DNA from: Fidelibacterota bacterium
Lineage (GTDB): Bacteria; Pseudomonadota; Alphaproteobacteria; Rhodospirillales; Rhodospirillaceae
Assembly: GCA_947475895.1 (NCBI GenBank)
Contig: CANJMF010000017.1
Location: forward strand, 1-64,000
DNA: 64,000 bases
Reading direction: 5' to 3'
The stretch's first letter is position 1; each line of letters starts with the position of its first letter. Positions 44,866-54,518 of the stretch are shown piece after piece. The translations under genes and the position numbers were made by a program. Below the pieces are notes generated by a model. The model did not search any database. It was not told the DNA's origin and saw only the letters and a list, made by a program, of their open reading frames with translations.

Positions 44866-45663
44866 TTATCGGCCTTTAAATAAAGGCGTGCGCTTCTCAT
44901 TAAAGGCGCGCACGCCTTCGATGCGATCTTCCGTAAAGACCAAGCGATTGTAGGCTTCGATTTCAAGCCAAAGACCGCGCGTGATGTCCGTTTGTCCGCC
45001 GTGATGAATTGCCTTTTTGGCTTGGCGCACAGCCAGCGGCGCGTTCGCCGCAATGATTGCGGCCGTCGCAAGACTTGCCGACAATATTTCCTCCTGCGGA
45101 CAAATGCGGTTGAGAACACCCCACTCCAAGGCCTCGTCGGCCGTGAAGGGTTGTGCCGTGAAGATTAGCTCCTTGGTGCGACGCGCGCCTGCCGTACGGG
45201 TCATGGTTTGCGTGCCGCCGCCGCCCGGAATGATACCCAGCTTCGTTTCGCTAAATGCAAACTTCGCCGTGGGAACGCCGTAGGCAAAATCCGCCACCAT
45301 GATCATTTCCAGACCACCCCCGAACGCATGACCATTCACCGCGCAAATTAGCGGTATGGGAAATTCCATCATCGCCCAATAAGCCTGCTCGAAAATGCGG
45401 TGCTGCGCTAACCATTCGTCGCTACTCATTCCGTTGCGCTGCTTAAGATCGCCGCCCACGCAAAATTGTCTGCCACCGGCGCCGGTTAGCACAACACATC
45501 GCAAATCGTTCGGGTGCGTCGCGTAATGAGTGAAGAAGTTGCGCAACTCCTCGCCCATTTTTGTGTTGAGCGCGTTGCCAACCTCAGGCCGATTTAACGT
45601 GAGCTGAAGCGTGTATTCCGCCGGTTGCGTGCAAAGAAGCGTTTCGAATTCATGAGAAAACAT
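44866..45663 (-). CDS. Enoyl-CoA hydratase/isomerase family protein
   Basis: A 265-residue crotonase-fold enzyme: TLNRPEVGNALNTKMGEEL, oxyanion-hole segments AGGRQFCVGGDL and NGHAFGGGLEMIMVADF, and the second catalytic Glu in AFSETKLGIIPGGGGTQ. Both acid residues are present, so hydratase activity is likely. ATG 45663 follows AGGAG. It is divergent from an HMG-CoA-lyase-like gene; leucine (methylglutaconyl-CoA) or fatty acid breakdown are the likely pathways. Its stop nearly touches that of the convergent E1 gene. Confidence 0.87.
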   Translation of the reverse strand: MFSHEFETLLCTQPAEYTLQLTLNRPEVGNALNTKMGEELRNFFTHYATHPNDLRCVVLTGAGGRQFCVGGDLKQRNGMSSDEWLAQHRIFEQAYWAMMEFPIPLICAVNGHAFGGGLEMIMVADFAYGVPTAKFAFSETKLGIIPGGGGTQTMTRTAGARRTKELIFTAQPFTADEALEWGVLNRICPQEEILSASLATAAIIAANAPLAVRQAKKAIHHGGQTDITRGLWLEIEAYNRLVFTEDRIEGVRAFNEKRTPLFKGR

Positions 45664-45805
45664 CACCACTCCTGACATGCGTCTCAAAAACGTGATCCGC
45701 GATGAGGCGATCCGAGATTGCCCGATCAGCGACTATAAGACATGATCCTGCTTGATGCCAAATTTCGAAGCGGCAAAAGACAATCTGTAGGGACGCCAAG
45801 CTCGC

Positions 45806-46684
45806 ATGACATCGCCCCTGATTATTCGCGACGTTACTTTGCGCGACGGCCTGCAAAATTTACCGCAGGTCCTCCCGACAGCGGACAAACTCGCCGTTTT
45901 GGATTTGTTGATTTCCGCAGGCGTGCCTGACGTTCAGGTCACGTCGTTCGTCAACCCAAAGCGGATACCGCAGCTCGCCGATGCCGAGGAAATGTTCGCG
46001 GCCAGCCGGGAGCGGAAAATCGAGCCCAACGTTCTCGTTGCAAACGCTAAGGGTTTTGATCGCGCCATTGCCGCCGGCGCCAAGTCGATTGATGCCGTGG
46101 TCTCGGCCAGCAACGCTTACAACAAAAAGAACGCCAATCGCTCGACGGAGGAAGGCGCCCTTGAGATCGAGGCGATGTTAAAGCGCCCGGAGGCCGCGCA
46201 ATGCGAAATCGGCATTGGCTTGGCGAATTCGTTTCACTGCTTCTTTGAAGGCGAGATCGATCCCAATCATATCCTCAATCTCACGCGGCGTTTTCATACC
46301 AGCGGCGCCCAAATCGTTTGGCTGTCCGATACCACAGGTCACGCTACTCCGACGCAAGTGACTTCGCTGGTCAAAGCATGCGGCGCTATCGGTATTGAGG
46401 TCGGTCTTCATTTGCACGACACGCAAGGCCGCGCGGGCGAGAATGCTATCGCCGGCTATGAGGTTGGCGTGCGCAAATTCGACACATCGCTCAGCGGACT
46501 GGGGGGATCGCCATTCACGCCCGGCGTGGGCGGCAACTTTTCCCTCGAAACCGCCTTAAAGGTTTTCGGTCAAGTTGGGGTCGAGACAGGCATCGACGCG
46601 GGAAAGCTGGAGCATGCGCGTGAACGCCTTGCAGGCAGCATTGCTACCGCAAAAATGTCGGATGGCGCCGACACGCCGGACTAA
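45806..46684 (+). CDS. HMG-CoA-lyase-like TIM-barrel protein with Ser at the catalytic Cys position
   Basis: A 292-residue DRE-TIM metallolyase: RDVTLRDGLQN (metal Asp12 region), SFVNPKRIPQLADAEE, SASNAYNKKNANRS, WLSDTTGHATP and metal ligands in HLHDTQGRA (His202, His204). The signature loop reads SGLGGSPFTPGVGGN, with Ser235 where HMG-CoA lyases have the catalytic Cys (GGCP). Otherwise it matches HMG-CoA lyase in length and motifs. Either it acts with reduced or altered chemistry, or it cleaves another substrate. No strong ribosome site; ATG 45806 opens with the family N-terminus. Confidence 0.8.
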   Translation: MTSPLIIRDVTLRDGLQNLPQVLPTADKLAVLDLLISAGVPDVQVTSFVNPKRIPQLADAEEMFAASRERKIEPNVLVANAKGFDRAIAAGAKSIDAVVSASNAYNKKNANRSTEEGALEIEAMLKRPEAAQCEIGIGLANSFHCFFEGEIDPNHILNLTRRFHTSGAQIVWLSDTTGHATPTQVTSLVKACGAIGIEVGLHLHDTQGRAGENAIAGYEVGVRKFDTSLSGLGGSPFTPGVGGNFSLETALKVFGQVGVETGIDAGKLEHARERLAGSIATAKMSDGADTPD

Positions 46685-46726
46685 AATTTTACAGAGCAAC
46701 TTCAATAATAAGTGGGAGAGAATTCA

Positions 46727-47146
46727 ATGTTTCGACGCATGATCATGATTGCTTCACTGTGTACCTTACCGGCGGCCAGCTTCGCGGCCGATACGCCCTC
46801 CGTCGCGGGTGCGAGCGTGTACATTATCTCGCCCAAAAACGGCGACACGATTTCAGGCCCAGTTCGCGTACAATTTGGTCTTAAGGGCATGGGCATCGCG
46901 CCCGCCGGCACCGCAATGGAAGGGACGGGACACCACCACCTCGTCATCGACAAGACATTGCCGCCGCTCGATGCCTATTTACCGCCGGACGATCCGCAAG
47001 TCCGGCACTTTGGAAAAGGCCAGACCGAAGTCGAGCTCAAGTTGGCGCCCGGAACGCACACCTTGCAGCTGGTTTTCGGCGACCAGGATCACAAGCCTCA
47101 TAAGCCCGCGCTGGTTTCTGAGAAAGTGACCATCACTGTAAAGTAG
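46727..47146 (+). CDS. Exported DUF4399 protein
   Basis: A 139-residue protein with a signal peptide (MIMIASLCTLPAASFAA) and one DUF4399 domain: SVYIISPKNGDTISGPVRVQFGLKGMGI in part, GTGHHHLVIDKTLP, and the end APGTHTLQLVFGDQDHKPHKP. The conserved His residues suggest metal binding, but function is unknown. ATG 46727 follows GGGAGAG. It stands 42 bases after the lyase-like gene, possibly in the same transcript. Confidence 0.85.
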   Translation: MFRRMIMIASLCTLPAASFAADTPSVAGASVYIISPKNGDTISGPVRVQFGLKGMGIAPAGTAMEGTGHHHLVIDKTLPPLDAYLPPDDPQVRHFGKGQTEVELKLAPGTHTLQLVFGDQDHKPHKPALVSEKVTITVK

Positions 47147-47151
47147 CGATT

Positions 47152-47180
47152 GGGCGGTGCGCTTCGTGGGCGCACCGCCT
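47152..47180. terminator. Bidirectional terminator
   Basis: GGGCGGTGCGC pairs with GCGCACCGCCT around TTCGTG; it fills the gap between convergent DUF4399 and TPR genes. The stem is strong and the T-tract weak (TCTTCTACTTT). Confidence 0.7.
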
Positions 47181-47183
47181 CTT

Positions 47184-47810
47184 CTACTTTGCGGGACCTT
47201 CTACGATCCGCACCGTGAACCGCGTCAGTTGCTGCCGCGGCTGCTCCCAATCCGGTTTCAGTTCCGCGGCTTTTCTGTAGTCCAAATACGCACCTCGGAC
47301 ATTGCCGAGCTCTTCATTCGCGATCGCGCGATTGTAAAACGCTTTCTCGATTTCCGCCGGCTCAAGCGCGATTCCCTTATCGAGCGAAGCGACGCCCTCG
47401 GCCCACTTTTTCAGAGCGATCATCGTCGCGCCGTGGTTTACATGAACTTCGGCGATTGTCGCATCTAATCGCCGCGCGTCTTCAAAATCCGCCGCAGCTT
47501 CAGCAAACGAAGACTGCACAAAATAAAGCACGCCCCGATTGTTATAAGTCGCGGCGAGGTCGTGCGTAGCGAGCACGCCTTCTCTGAGCGCAATCGTGCA
47601 AACCTCTATCGGACCTAGGGGAACCTGCGACCCCGTCATGGTCATCGACGGCGGTGTGGGATCGCCTTTGCTAACAGCGTAGGTCATCTCGTAGCACTCT
47701 TGGCCCAGCCCACCATCGATAACAATGGTGACAGCGTGGGCGAAATGCACTGGAAACGTAAGTGAAGCGACAAAGCCGGCAACGAACGCGCAATATGAAA
47801 AACGACTCAT
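47184..47810 (-). CDS. Exported TPR-repeat protein
   Basis: A 208-residue protein with a signal peptide (SYCAFVAGFVASLTFPVHFAHA). About three tetratricopeptide repeats follow (ATYNNRGVLYFVQSSFAEAAADFEDARRLD, NHGATMIALKKWAEGVASLDKGIALEP, YNRAIANEELGNVRGAYLDYRKAAELKP; each given in part). TPRs bind partner proteins; the partner is unknown. ATG 47810 follows GGAGG. No operon partner is evident. Confidence 0.8.
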   Translation of the reverse strand: MSRFSYCAFVAGFVASLTFPVHFAHAVTIVIDGGLGQECYEMTYAVSKGDPTPPSMTMTGSQVPLGPIEVCTIALREGVLATHDLAATYNNRGVLYFVQSSFAEAAADFEDARRLDATIAEVHVNHGATMIALKKWAEGVASLDKGIALEPAEIEKAFYNRAIANEELGNVRGAYLDYRKAAELKPDWEQPRQQLTRFTVRIVEGPAK

Positions 47811-47887
47811 ATCGTCCTCCGTTCTCTGAAATCGCATATCAACAACGTGGACACGTTAGCAGACGCCGCGAGTCTCCGGGAAGAGCA

Positions 47888-49372
47888 TTAAGTGCCACAA
47901 AACGTCTGATGGACGACTTGGTCAGGCCGCGGGGGAGCCGCGTAGCGTTCGAATTCGGGCTGATCTTGATAGGGCTGCGACAATACGGCTAACAAACTTT
48001 CGAATGAGCCAAGATTGCCATCGTGCACTGCGGCAGAAATCGCTTCTTCCACCAGGTGGTTACGCGGAATAAAGGCTGGGTTTGTTTGGCGCATCGCCGC
48101 CGCGCACGCCTGCGGGTCAAATACCTCGGCAGCAATCCGCTGGCGCCAGAGCGGGGCCCACGCGTCGTAAGCAGTCGGATCTTTAAACAATGTCCGCACC
48201 GCCGCATCGTCGTGAGCATCGGCAACAGCGGTGCATAGACCGCGGAAGGTCAGCGTGAAATCCGCCGCGTTCTGAGCCATACGATCTAAGAGATCTTGCG
48301 CCAATGCCACATTTTTCGGCTGCATATCTCGCAGACCAAGCTTGCGAACGAGACCCATTTTGTACGCCGCCTCGAAGCGCGGCCCGAAAGCTTCCATCGC
48401 GTCTTGCGCCTCTTTCATGGCGTCGTTCTCGTCCTCGGACAGAAGCGGCAAAAGCGCTTCGGCAAGACGCGCTAAATCCCAATGGGCCATGACCGGTTGA
48501 TTGGCGTAGGCGTATCGCCCTCGCCGGTCGTTGGAGCTATAGACGGTTTGCGGGTCGTACGCGTCCATGAATGCGCACGGCCCATAGTCGATGGTTTCAC
48601 CCGTGATCGTCATGTTGTCGGTGTTCATAACGCCGTGAATGAAACCAACGAGAAGCCATTCAGCGATGAGATCGGCTTGGCGCGTAATAACGGCATCAAG
48701 AAACGCGCGATACGGATTGGAGGCGTCTTTGCTCTCGGGGTAGTGCCGCGCAATGGAATAGTCCGCAAGAATGCGAAGACCTTCGATGTCCTGCCGCGCA
48801 GCGAAAAATTGAAATGTGCCGACACGAATGTGGCTCGCCGCGACGCGCGTGAGTACGGCGCCGGGCAACATCGTCTCGCGTTGAACCTTTTCACCCGTCG
48901 CGACGGCAGCAAGGGTTCGGGTTGTGGGTATCCCGAACGCCGCCATGGCCTCGCTGATAATATATTCGCGCAAAACAGGACCGAGCGCCGCGCGGCCGTC
49001 GCCATTTCTCGAAAACGGCGTGGGTCCACTGCCTTTAAAATGAATATCGCGACGCGCGCCGTCGCGATCGACCACTTCGCCAAGCAGAATTGCGCGGCCA
49101 TCGCCAAGCTGCGGCGTGAACCCTCCAAATTGATGGCCCGCATAAGCCATCGCGATGGGATCGGCGTTTGTCGGCACGTCATTACCCGACAAGATCGCGA
49201 CGCCTTCGGGCGATGCGAGCCTTTCTGGATCGAGACCAAGCTGGCGGGCCAGCGGCGCGTTCACGCGAATGAGGCGCGGCGCGGCAACGTGGGTGGGATG
49301 GACGCGTGCATAGAAACGCTCGGGCAGACGTGCGTAGCTATTGTCGAACGGAAAAACGTTGGTTTGCGACAT
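47888..49372 (-). CDS. selO: Protein adenylyltransferase SelO (YdiU)
   Basis: A 494-residue pseudokinase-fold enzyme that transfers AMP to proteins. Typical stretches are [91 protein letters not shown] (metal Asn/Asp) and [12 protein letters not shown]. There is no C-terminal Cys or Sec motif of the animal type, as usual in bacteria. ATG 49372 starts 4 bases after the upstream stop; the longer frame would overlap that gene. Confidence 0.92.
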   Translation of the reverse strand: MSQTNVFPFDNSYARLPERFYARVHPTHVAAPRLIRVNAPLARQLGLDPERLASPEGVAILSGNDVPTNADPIAMAYAGHQFGGFTPQLGDGRAILLGEVVDRDGARRDIHFKGSGPTPFSRNGDGRAALGPVLREYIISEAMAAFGIPTTRTLAAVATGEKVQRETMLPGAVLTRVAASHIRVGTFQFFAARQDIEGLRILADYSIARHYPESKDASNPYRAFLDAVITRQADLIAEWLLVGFIHGVMNTDNMTITGETIDYGPCAFMDAYDPQTVYSSNDRRGRYAYANQPVMAHWDLARLAEALLPLLSEDENDAMKEAQDAMEAFGPRFEAAYKMGLVRKLGLRDMQPKNVALAQDLLDRMAQNAADFTLTFRGLCTAVADAHDDAAVRTLFKDPTAYDAWAPLWRQRIAAEVFDPQACAAAMRQTNPAFIPRNHLVEEAISAAVHDGNLGSFESLLAVLSQPYQDQPEFERYAAPPRPDQVVHQTFCGT

Positions 49373-49376
49373 ACCG

Positions 49377-49949
49377 CTAACGTCGCTGCTTTTTTGCATT
49401 GTCCGCGCAGACGAATGCGAGCAAATGGTCCTCATTGGAATCAGGCGTGACGGGCGCCCAAGACGACCCTAAATGCTCCGGTTGCGACTTCTCGTCTACA
49501 CGCACAAGCCCATCCAATTTTCGGTATTCCCGGCCGCTGCAATCAAGCTCATAGAGGATTTTTGCGGCGGGCATAATCGTGTTTTCGTTGGCAACATATT
49601 CAATGATGGAAGCGACAATAATATCGACCGTATTCAAAGCAACGATAGGCGGCATGTAGCCTCTGAGTTGCTTCTTAGCGATTTTGTCGACGGCGGTTTG
49701 CGGCAACTCGGTATCGAAAATAGCGTTCACCTTCTCGCTGTTCAGCGCCTGCGTCCAAACCTTCATATGCCCGCTGGGAAGTTCTGAAGCGCCAGCCGCG
49801 TCGTAAAATACCATTGTCGATTGGTCGTCCGTTATCGCCATTCCGTACATCCGCCAGTCATCTTCCAGTTCCAGTGCAGAAGCCATAGCGGCAAACGTAA
49901 CGCACGCGGCAATAATGACTGAATACTTTATCAACACGCTCTTTTCCAA
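49377..49949 (-). CDS. Exported protein, surface-adhesin-E-like
   Basis: A 190-residue protein with a signal peptide ([15 protein letters not shown]). The pattern [35 protein letters not shown] and [20 protein letters not shown] resembles the 'surface-adhesin protein E' domain of small exported proteins; the two Cys may form a disulfide. Function uncertain. It lies between the FAD oxidase gene (1 base upstream) and selO (4 bases downstream), so the three probably share a transcript. Confidence 0.65.
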   Translation of the reverse strand: MEKSVLIKYSVIIAACVTFAAMASALELEDDWRMYGMAITDDQSTMVFYDAAGASELPSGHMKVWTQALNSEKVNAIFDTELPQTAVDKIAKKQLRGYMPPIVALNTVDIIVASIIEYVANENTIMPAAKILYELDCSGREYRKLDGLVRVDEKSQPEHLGSSWAPVTPDSNEDHLLAFVCADNAKKQRR

Positions 49950-49950
49950 C

Positions 49951-51336
49951 TTAGGTAAAGATCTTGTCGGGGTTGAGAATCGAGCTTGGGTCCATCAATT
50001 GCTTGATCGCTTTCATGAGCGCGACTGCATCGCCTCCGCGCTCCCTGATAAGGTTCTCGCGCTTCCCGAGGCCGATACCGTGCTCGCCCGTGCAGGTTCC
50101 GCCCAGCGCCAACGCCCGACTTACCATGCGTTCATTGATAGCCGCCGCGCGGGCTTCTTCTTCGTGATTGTCGGGATCGAGAATGAATAAGACGTGATAG
50201 TTACCGTCGCCCACATGCCCGACAATCGTGGCCAACATCCCTTCCGCGTCCAAATCCGCGCGCGTGCCTAATATGCTTTCAGCCAACGCAGCGATGGGTA
50301 CGCAAACATCCGTCGACCAGACGCGGCAGTTTGGGCGCAAAGCCTTTGTGGCGAAGTAGGCATTGTGCCGGGCTTTCCAAAGCTTCGTGCGATCTTCCAC
50401 CTGGCGGGCGACAGTCATTTTACCGCCGCCGTTCTGTGACGCGATGGCGTGGAACGTTTCGGCCTGTTCGGCGACGGCCGCTTCTGAGCCATTAAATTCG
50501 AGAAAGAGTGTCGGGCGAACGGGAAGATCAAGCTTCGAATAAGCGTTGCACGCCTCGACTTGTTTTTCATCCAGGAATTCAATCCGCGCTAGGGGGATTG
50601 CCTGCTGAATCGCTTGGATGACGGTATCGACAGCGCCGTCGAGTGTGGTGAACGAACACACGCCGGCGAGGATGGATTCAGGAATTCCGTAGAGGCGAAG
50701 CGTGACTTCGGTGATGACGCCGAGCGTGCCTTCCGAGCCGACAAACAAACCGGTTATATCGTAGCCGGCGGCGCTTTTCGCAGCGTTTGTTCCCGTCTCG
50801 ATCACGCGGCCGTCTGCTAACACGACTTTCAGCGACAACACGTTGTCGCGCATTGTGCCGTAGCGCACGGCGTTCGTTCCTGAGGCGCGCGTCGCGGCCA
50901 TTCCGCCTAAGGTGGCGTTCGCGCCTGGATCTACGGGAAAGAACAAACCGAAATCACGCAGATGCGTGTTCAGCTGTTCGCGCGTAACACCCGCTTCGAC
51001 GCGGCACAAAAGATTTTCGGGTTCGACGGAAAGTATGCGCGCCATGCCGGTGAGGTCCAGAGAGATGCCGCCGCGCTCTGCCGACAAATGCCCTTCCAAA
51101 GATGTGCCGGCGCCGTAGGCAATGACCGGCATGCCGTGAGTGGTGCACGCGTGCAGGATCTCGATCACTTCTTCGGTCGTTTGCGCCAGAACGACCCCGT
51201 CGGGAATCGCCCCCGGCAGATGGCTCTCGGTGCCAGCGTGCTGTTCGCGCGCCGCTGTGGAAACGGATAGGCGGTCGCCGAAGCGCCCAGCCAGAACGCT
51301 CAGCAGAAGTGCGCTGGCTTTGATTTCGTTACCCAT
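49951..51336 (-). CDS. FAD-linked D-2-hydroxyacid oxidase/dehydrogenase (GlcD/D-LDH type)
   Basis: A 461-residue flavoprotein. The FAD-binding PCMH domain (about 40-220) has VIAYGAGTSLEGHLSAERGGISLDL in segments, DPGANATLGGMAATRASGTNAVRYG, and SAAGYDITGLFVGSEGTLG. The C-terminal cap has VGHVGDGNYHVLF and the end GTCTGEHGIGLGKR with LMDPSSILNPDKIF. It oxidises D-lactate, glycolate or D-2-hydroxyglutarate; sequence alone does not decide. Upstream of the adhesin-E-like gene and selO. Confidence 0.88.
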   Translation of the reverse strand: MGNEIKASALLLSVLAGRFGDRLSVSTAAREQHAGTESHLPGAIPDGVVLAQTTEEVIEILHACTTHGMPVIAYGAGTSLEGHLSAERGGISLDLTGMARILSVEPENLLCRVEAGVTREQLNTHLRDFGLFFPVDPGANATLGGMAATRASGTNAVRYGTMRDNVLSLKVVLADGRVIETGTNAAKSAAGYDITGLFVGSEGTLGVITEVTLRLYGIPESILAGVCSFTTLDGAVDTVIQAIQQAIPLARIEFLDEKQVEACNAYSKLDLPVRPTLFLEFNGSEAAVAEQAETFHAIASQNGGGKMTVARQVEDRTKLWKARHNAYFATKALRPNCRVWSTDVCVPIAALAESILGTRADLDAEGMLATIVGHVGDGNYHVLFILDPDNHEEEARAAAINERMVSRALALGGTCTGEHGIGLGKRENLIRERGGDAVALMKAIKQLMDPSSILNPDKIFT

Positions 51337-51517
51337 CCTTGCGTCCTTTCATCTCCGGCGGCTGTTACAGGATACCAGAGTGCGCGCGGGCGGCCCCATA
51401 GCCGAAATGACATGAAAAACAGGGACCGCGTGCATTTTTCCGCGAAAGCCTATTAGCGATAACGTCGCGACCGCGTTACCCTGTGAACGGGAGCTAACCC
51501 TAAAGGAAAGAACGGAC

Positions 51518-52300
51518 ATGAGCCTGTCAAACAAAGTTGCTGTCATCACGGGCGCCGCGAGCGGCATCGGCAAGGACATTGCCCGGGCCTTTATTGCGCA
51601 GGGCGCGAAAGTGGCGATTGCCGATCTCAACATTGAGGCGGCGAACGCGACGGCCCGCGAGTTCGATCCTACGGGGCAACTGGCGATGGGCGTCGGTATG
51701 AACGTCATGGACGAAGCGCAAGTGGATACGGGTATCGACCTCGTTGCTTCTAAATTCGGCGGCATCGACATTTTGATCTCGAACGCGGGCATTCAGATTG
51801 TGAACCCCATCGAAGCTTTCAGCTTCGCCGATTGGAAAAAGCTTTTGGCCATTCACTTGGACGGCGCGTTCCTGACGACGCGTGCATCCTTGAAGCACAT
51901 GTATAAGCAGGGTCGTGGCGGCAGCATTATTTATATGGGCTCGGTCCACTCGAAGTTGGCATCAGTTCTGAAGGCGCCTTACGTGACCGCGAAGCATGGC
52001 CTGGAAGGTCTGGCCCGCGTCGTCGCGAAGGAAGGCGCGAAACATGGCGTTCGCTCGAACGTGATCTGCCCCGGCTTCGTGCGCACACCTTTGGTCGACA
52101 AACAAATCCCCGAACAAGCCAAGGAACTTGGCATGAGCGAAGAGGACGTCATCAAGAAGGTGATGTTGAAGGATACGGTCGATGGGGAATTCACGACGGT
52201 CGATGACGTCGCGCGCACGGCGGTTTTCCTCGCCGGCTTTCCGACCAACGCACTGACCGGCCAATCTATCGTCGTCAGTCACGGCTGGTTCATGCAGTAG
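51518..52300 (+). CDS. bdhA: 3-hydroxybutyrate dehydrogenase
   Basis: A 260-residue [11 protein letters not shown] (11-18), SNAGIQ, and Ser142, Tyr155, Lys159 ([10 protein letters not shown]). The segments [39 protein letters not shown] and the end [11 protein letters not shown] are typical of (R)-3-hydroxybutyrate dehydrogenases. It interconverts 3-hydroxybutyrate and acetoacetate with NAD, linked to PHB or ketone metabolism; the thiolase at 32883 continues the path. AAAGGAAAG precedes the ATG. Confidence 0.92.
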   Translation: MSLSNKVAVITGAASGIGKDIARAFIAQGAKVAIADLNIEAANATAREFDPTGQLAMGVGMNVMDEAQVDTGIDLVASKFGGIDILISNAGIQIVNPIEAFSFADWKKLLAIHLDGAFLTTRASLKHMYKQGRGGSIIYMGSVHSKLASVLKAPYVTAKHGLEGLARVVAKEGAKHGVRSNVICPGFVRTPLVDKQIPEQAKELGMSEEDVIKKVMLKDTVDGEFTTVDDVARTAVFLAGFPTNALTGQSIVVSHGWFMQ

Positions 52301-52313
52301 GGGCGAAAACGAG

Positions 52314-52396
52314 CCCATGAACTTATGAATCGTGAACCGTTAGGACGCTGATTCAGCTGGAGTTTTCGTGCCGGCAAACGACCCCATGAACTTATG
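52314..52396. repeat. Pair of 14-base direct repeats between convergent genes
   Basis: CCCATGAACTTATG occurs at 52314-52327 and 52383-52396, with similar flanks before each copy (GGCGAAAACGAG and GGCAAACGAC). The second copy extends to CCCATGAACTTATGGG, a weak palindrome. The copies sit between convergent bdhA and flippase genes, where 3' signals would lie. Confidence 0.6.
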
Positions 52397-52405
52397 GGCG
52401 GACTG

Positions 52406-53980
52406 CTAGACCGGCGTTGCGGATGCGCGACGGAACCGATTGATCGTTTCTAGTGCAAACGTAAGAGCGTGGGCTTCCGGCGCGCTGCTGGGCTTGCCCG
52501 CCAAGACCCACAGCGACGTGACCATGGCGAGGTAGAACGCAACGCCGAGCAGGCTTTCAAGAACCGTTTGGCCGAGGAGGCGGATGAAAGTCGGCTCCAC
52601 GGCCCATTCAAATTGAAGCGCCACTACGACGACGCCCATGGCCGCACCGGCGACGAGCGGCCGCCAAGCCACATCGAAACAGGCACCTACACCAACATCC
52701 AGTTGGCGTCGCAGCAGTGCAAAGGCGACGACGAGGCTTACAGCCGCGCTTATTGCCAGCGCAGCCGCGGCACCGGGTGCGCCGAAAACAAGCGTGCCCC
52801 CAATCAGACACGGTACGAGGACAAGGGCCGCCGGAATATCCCGCCACACGATCAGATCGGGGCGCCCCACTGCAAGAAAAAGAGCTTTTACGTTGGCGGT
52901 CGGCATATCCAATAAACCGTACAGCGCGAGGATCTGCATGACGGGAATGGCAGCCAGCCAGTCAGGACCGAGCACAAGGCGCACGGCGGGGCCCGCCATA
53001 ACCGCGATGCCAATTGTCACCGGCGCCGCAAGCAGCATGATAATTCCCAAGGCGTCAATGAAAGCTGCGGACAATTGCCGCTTGTCACCCGCGAGCTTGG
53101 CGTAACCGGGCAGCAACGCGCGGACAATGGGCCATATCAACTCTGTGGTGGCGAGCGTCGCAAGCTCGTAAGCGACCGCGTAGACTCCGAGGCCCCCGGC
53201 GCCGGCAAACTTGCCGACAATCGCAGCATCGAGACGCGTGTTCGCGATGTTGACCAGATTGACGAGGCCAAGCCATTTGGAGAAGCGCAGAAACCCACCT
53301 GCCCCGACCAGCGAAAACCGGGGCCGATAGGGGTGCATCGTATAGCTGAGAATAACACTCGCTATTTTTCCGACCGCAATCCCGGCAATGAGCGCATGAA
53401 AATCGCGCCAAATCCAAGCCATCGTGAGCGTCGTGATGAAGGACGCGACCTTGCACCACACAAGAAGTTTGAATTCGCGGTCGAACATCAGGTTTTTGCG
53501 GAAATCGACAATGCCGATATTTTGAAAGCCGCTGACAAAATAGGCGAGTGCCAGCCACAGCAGCACAGAGGTCAATCGCGGGTCATTATAAAATGCACCG
53601 AGCGGCCACGCCGCTGCACATAGCACGCCCGCGACAAAAACACCGCGCAAGATGGAGAGTGTCCAGGCTGTGTCGTATTGCGTTCGATCCGAGGTTTGGC
53701 GGTGGATGAGCGCGATGTCAAAGCCCAACTCCAGCAGGACATCCAGCCCCGCACTGAACGCCGTCGCGAGCGCCACGATACCGAAGTCGGCCGGCGCGAG
53801 TAGACGCACCAACACCAGCATACTGACGACGCCGATCAGCCGAACGGCAAGTCTTTGCAAAACGACCCAGGTCGCGCCATGGGCAACTTGGCGGCCAATG
53901 CCGCTCTGACTGCTTCCGTCCGGAGCGCGTGGTAAAATCGACCCGAGATCTGAAACGGGGTGTTGCAAAGAATCCTGCAT
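52406..53980 (-). CDS. Polysaccharide flippase (MOP/Wzx-type)
   Basis: About 524 residues and 12-14 membrane helices of the lipopolysaccharide/polysaccharide flippase group: VAHGATWVVLQRLAVRLIGVVSMLVLVRLLAPADFGIVAL in segments, FQNIGIVDFRKNLMFDREFK, GGLGVYAVAYELATLATTELIWPI. It flips lipid-linked saccharides across the inner membrane. No glycosyltransferase genes adjoin, so it may be an orphan. The start is uncertain: ATG 53980 or TTG 54004, neither with a good ribosome site. Confidence 0.83.
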   Translation of the reverse strand: MQDSLQHPVSDLGSILPRAPDGSSQSGIGRQVAHGATWVVLQRLAVRLIGVVSMLVLVRLLAPADFGIVALATAFSAGLDVLLELGFDIALIHRQTSDRTQYDTAWTLSILRGVFVAGVLCAAAWPLGAFYNDPRLTSVLLWLALAYFVSGFQNIGIVDFRKNLMFDREFKLLVWCKVASFITTLTMAWIWRDFHALIAGIAVGKIASVILSYTMHPYRPRFSLVGAGGFLRFSKWLGLVNLVNIANTRLDAAIVGKFAGAGGLGVYAVAYELATLATTELIWPIVRALLPGYAKLAGDKRQLSAAFIDALGIIMLLAAPVTIGIAVMAGPAVRLVLGPDWLAAIPVMQILALYGLLDMPTANVKALFLAVGRPDLIVWRDIPAALVLVPCLIGGTLVFGAPGAAAALAISAAVSLVVAFALLRRQLDVGVGACFDVAWRPLVAGAAMGVVVVALQFEWAVEPTFIRLLGQTVLESLLGVAFYLAMVTSLWVLAGKPSSAPEAHALTFALETINRFRRASATPV

Positions 53981-54004
53981 TTCACGAGAGGTCTGTTGCG
54001 TCAA

Positions 54005-54518
54005 AACCTCGATCGAGGCCGCGCTTGTAACCGAAGAGACTATTGGAGTGACGTCACCGACAGGATCAATCCCGTATGTAGAACAGCAGGAGGCCGTGTA
54101 AAACCCGAGACCCTTTTCGCGCGTTCACGACGCGCGACATAGTCCAAGGCAGCCTGCGGAAAACTTGTCCTCTTAACAACACCGTGCGCACGCGTGTTCC
54201 GCGCGACGGTCGTTATTCATATAAATTCTTTGGAAAATGATTTGGTGGGGAGAAAAAGCGTTAACGCGCGTCCGCGGGACTTGGCACTTTTGCCTGCCTG
54301 GCCAAATATTCCCAGGTCTCTGCCGTATCGAGCAGGAACTGCTTGTGACTCGGATCACGTGCCGCCGTAGCCATCTTGCGACACTTGGCCGCACGCTCGA
54401 GAAATTGATTGCCGCTATTCAGTGTAAATCCGCCTATTAAGTGACGCGGCGAAATTGTAGAAGGCGCGTTAAATCGAGGCCTTAATCTGCATCAAGTGTC
54501 TCGTGCGAGGGCTTCGCC
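54005..54518. other. Intergenic stretch with one small gene-like reading frame
   Basis: About 510 bases between the flippase and the glycerate kinase genes. The only recognisable content is the small minus-strand frame at 54261-54422, plus a palindrome CCTCGATCGAGG near 54012. The rest shows no gene, repeat or terminator that I can support. Confidence 0.4.
54261..54422 (-). CDS. Small protein without ATG start, possibly decayed
   Basis: A minus-strand frame ends at TAA 54261 and encodes FLERAAKCRKMATAARDPSH followed by KQFLLDTAETWEYLARQAK. This matches the common pattern of small alphaproteobacterial proteins (ERAxxCRxxAxxAxDPxxKxxLLxxAExWExLA). No ATG, GTG or TTG precedes it before the upstream stop; CTG 54422, after GGCGGATTTACA, is the only candidate start (53 residues). 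It is either a gene with a rare start or one that has lost its start codon. Function of the family unknown. Confidence 0.5.
   Translation of the reverse strand: MNSGNQFLERAAKCRKMATAARDPSHKQFLLDTAETWEYLARQAKVPSPADAR

Noticed and set aside
48482-49450. Open frame of 322 codons opposite selO.
   Set aside because: Antisense shadow; selO has all family motifs and the better codon pattern.
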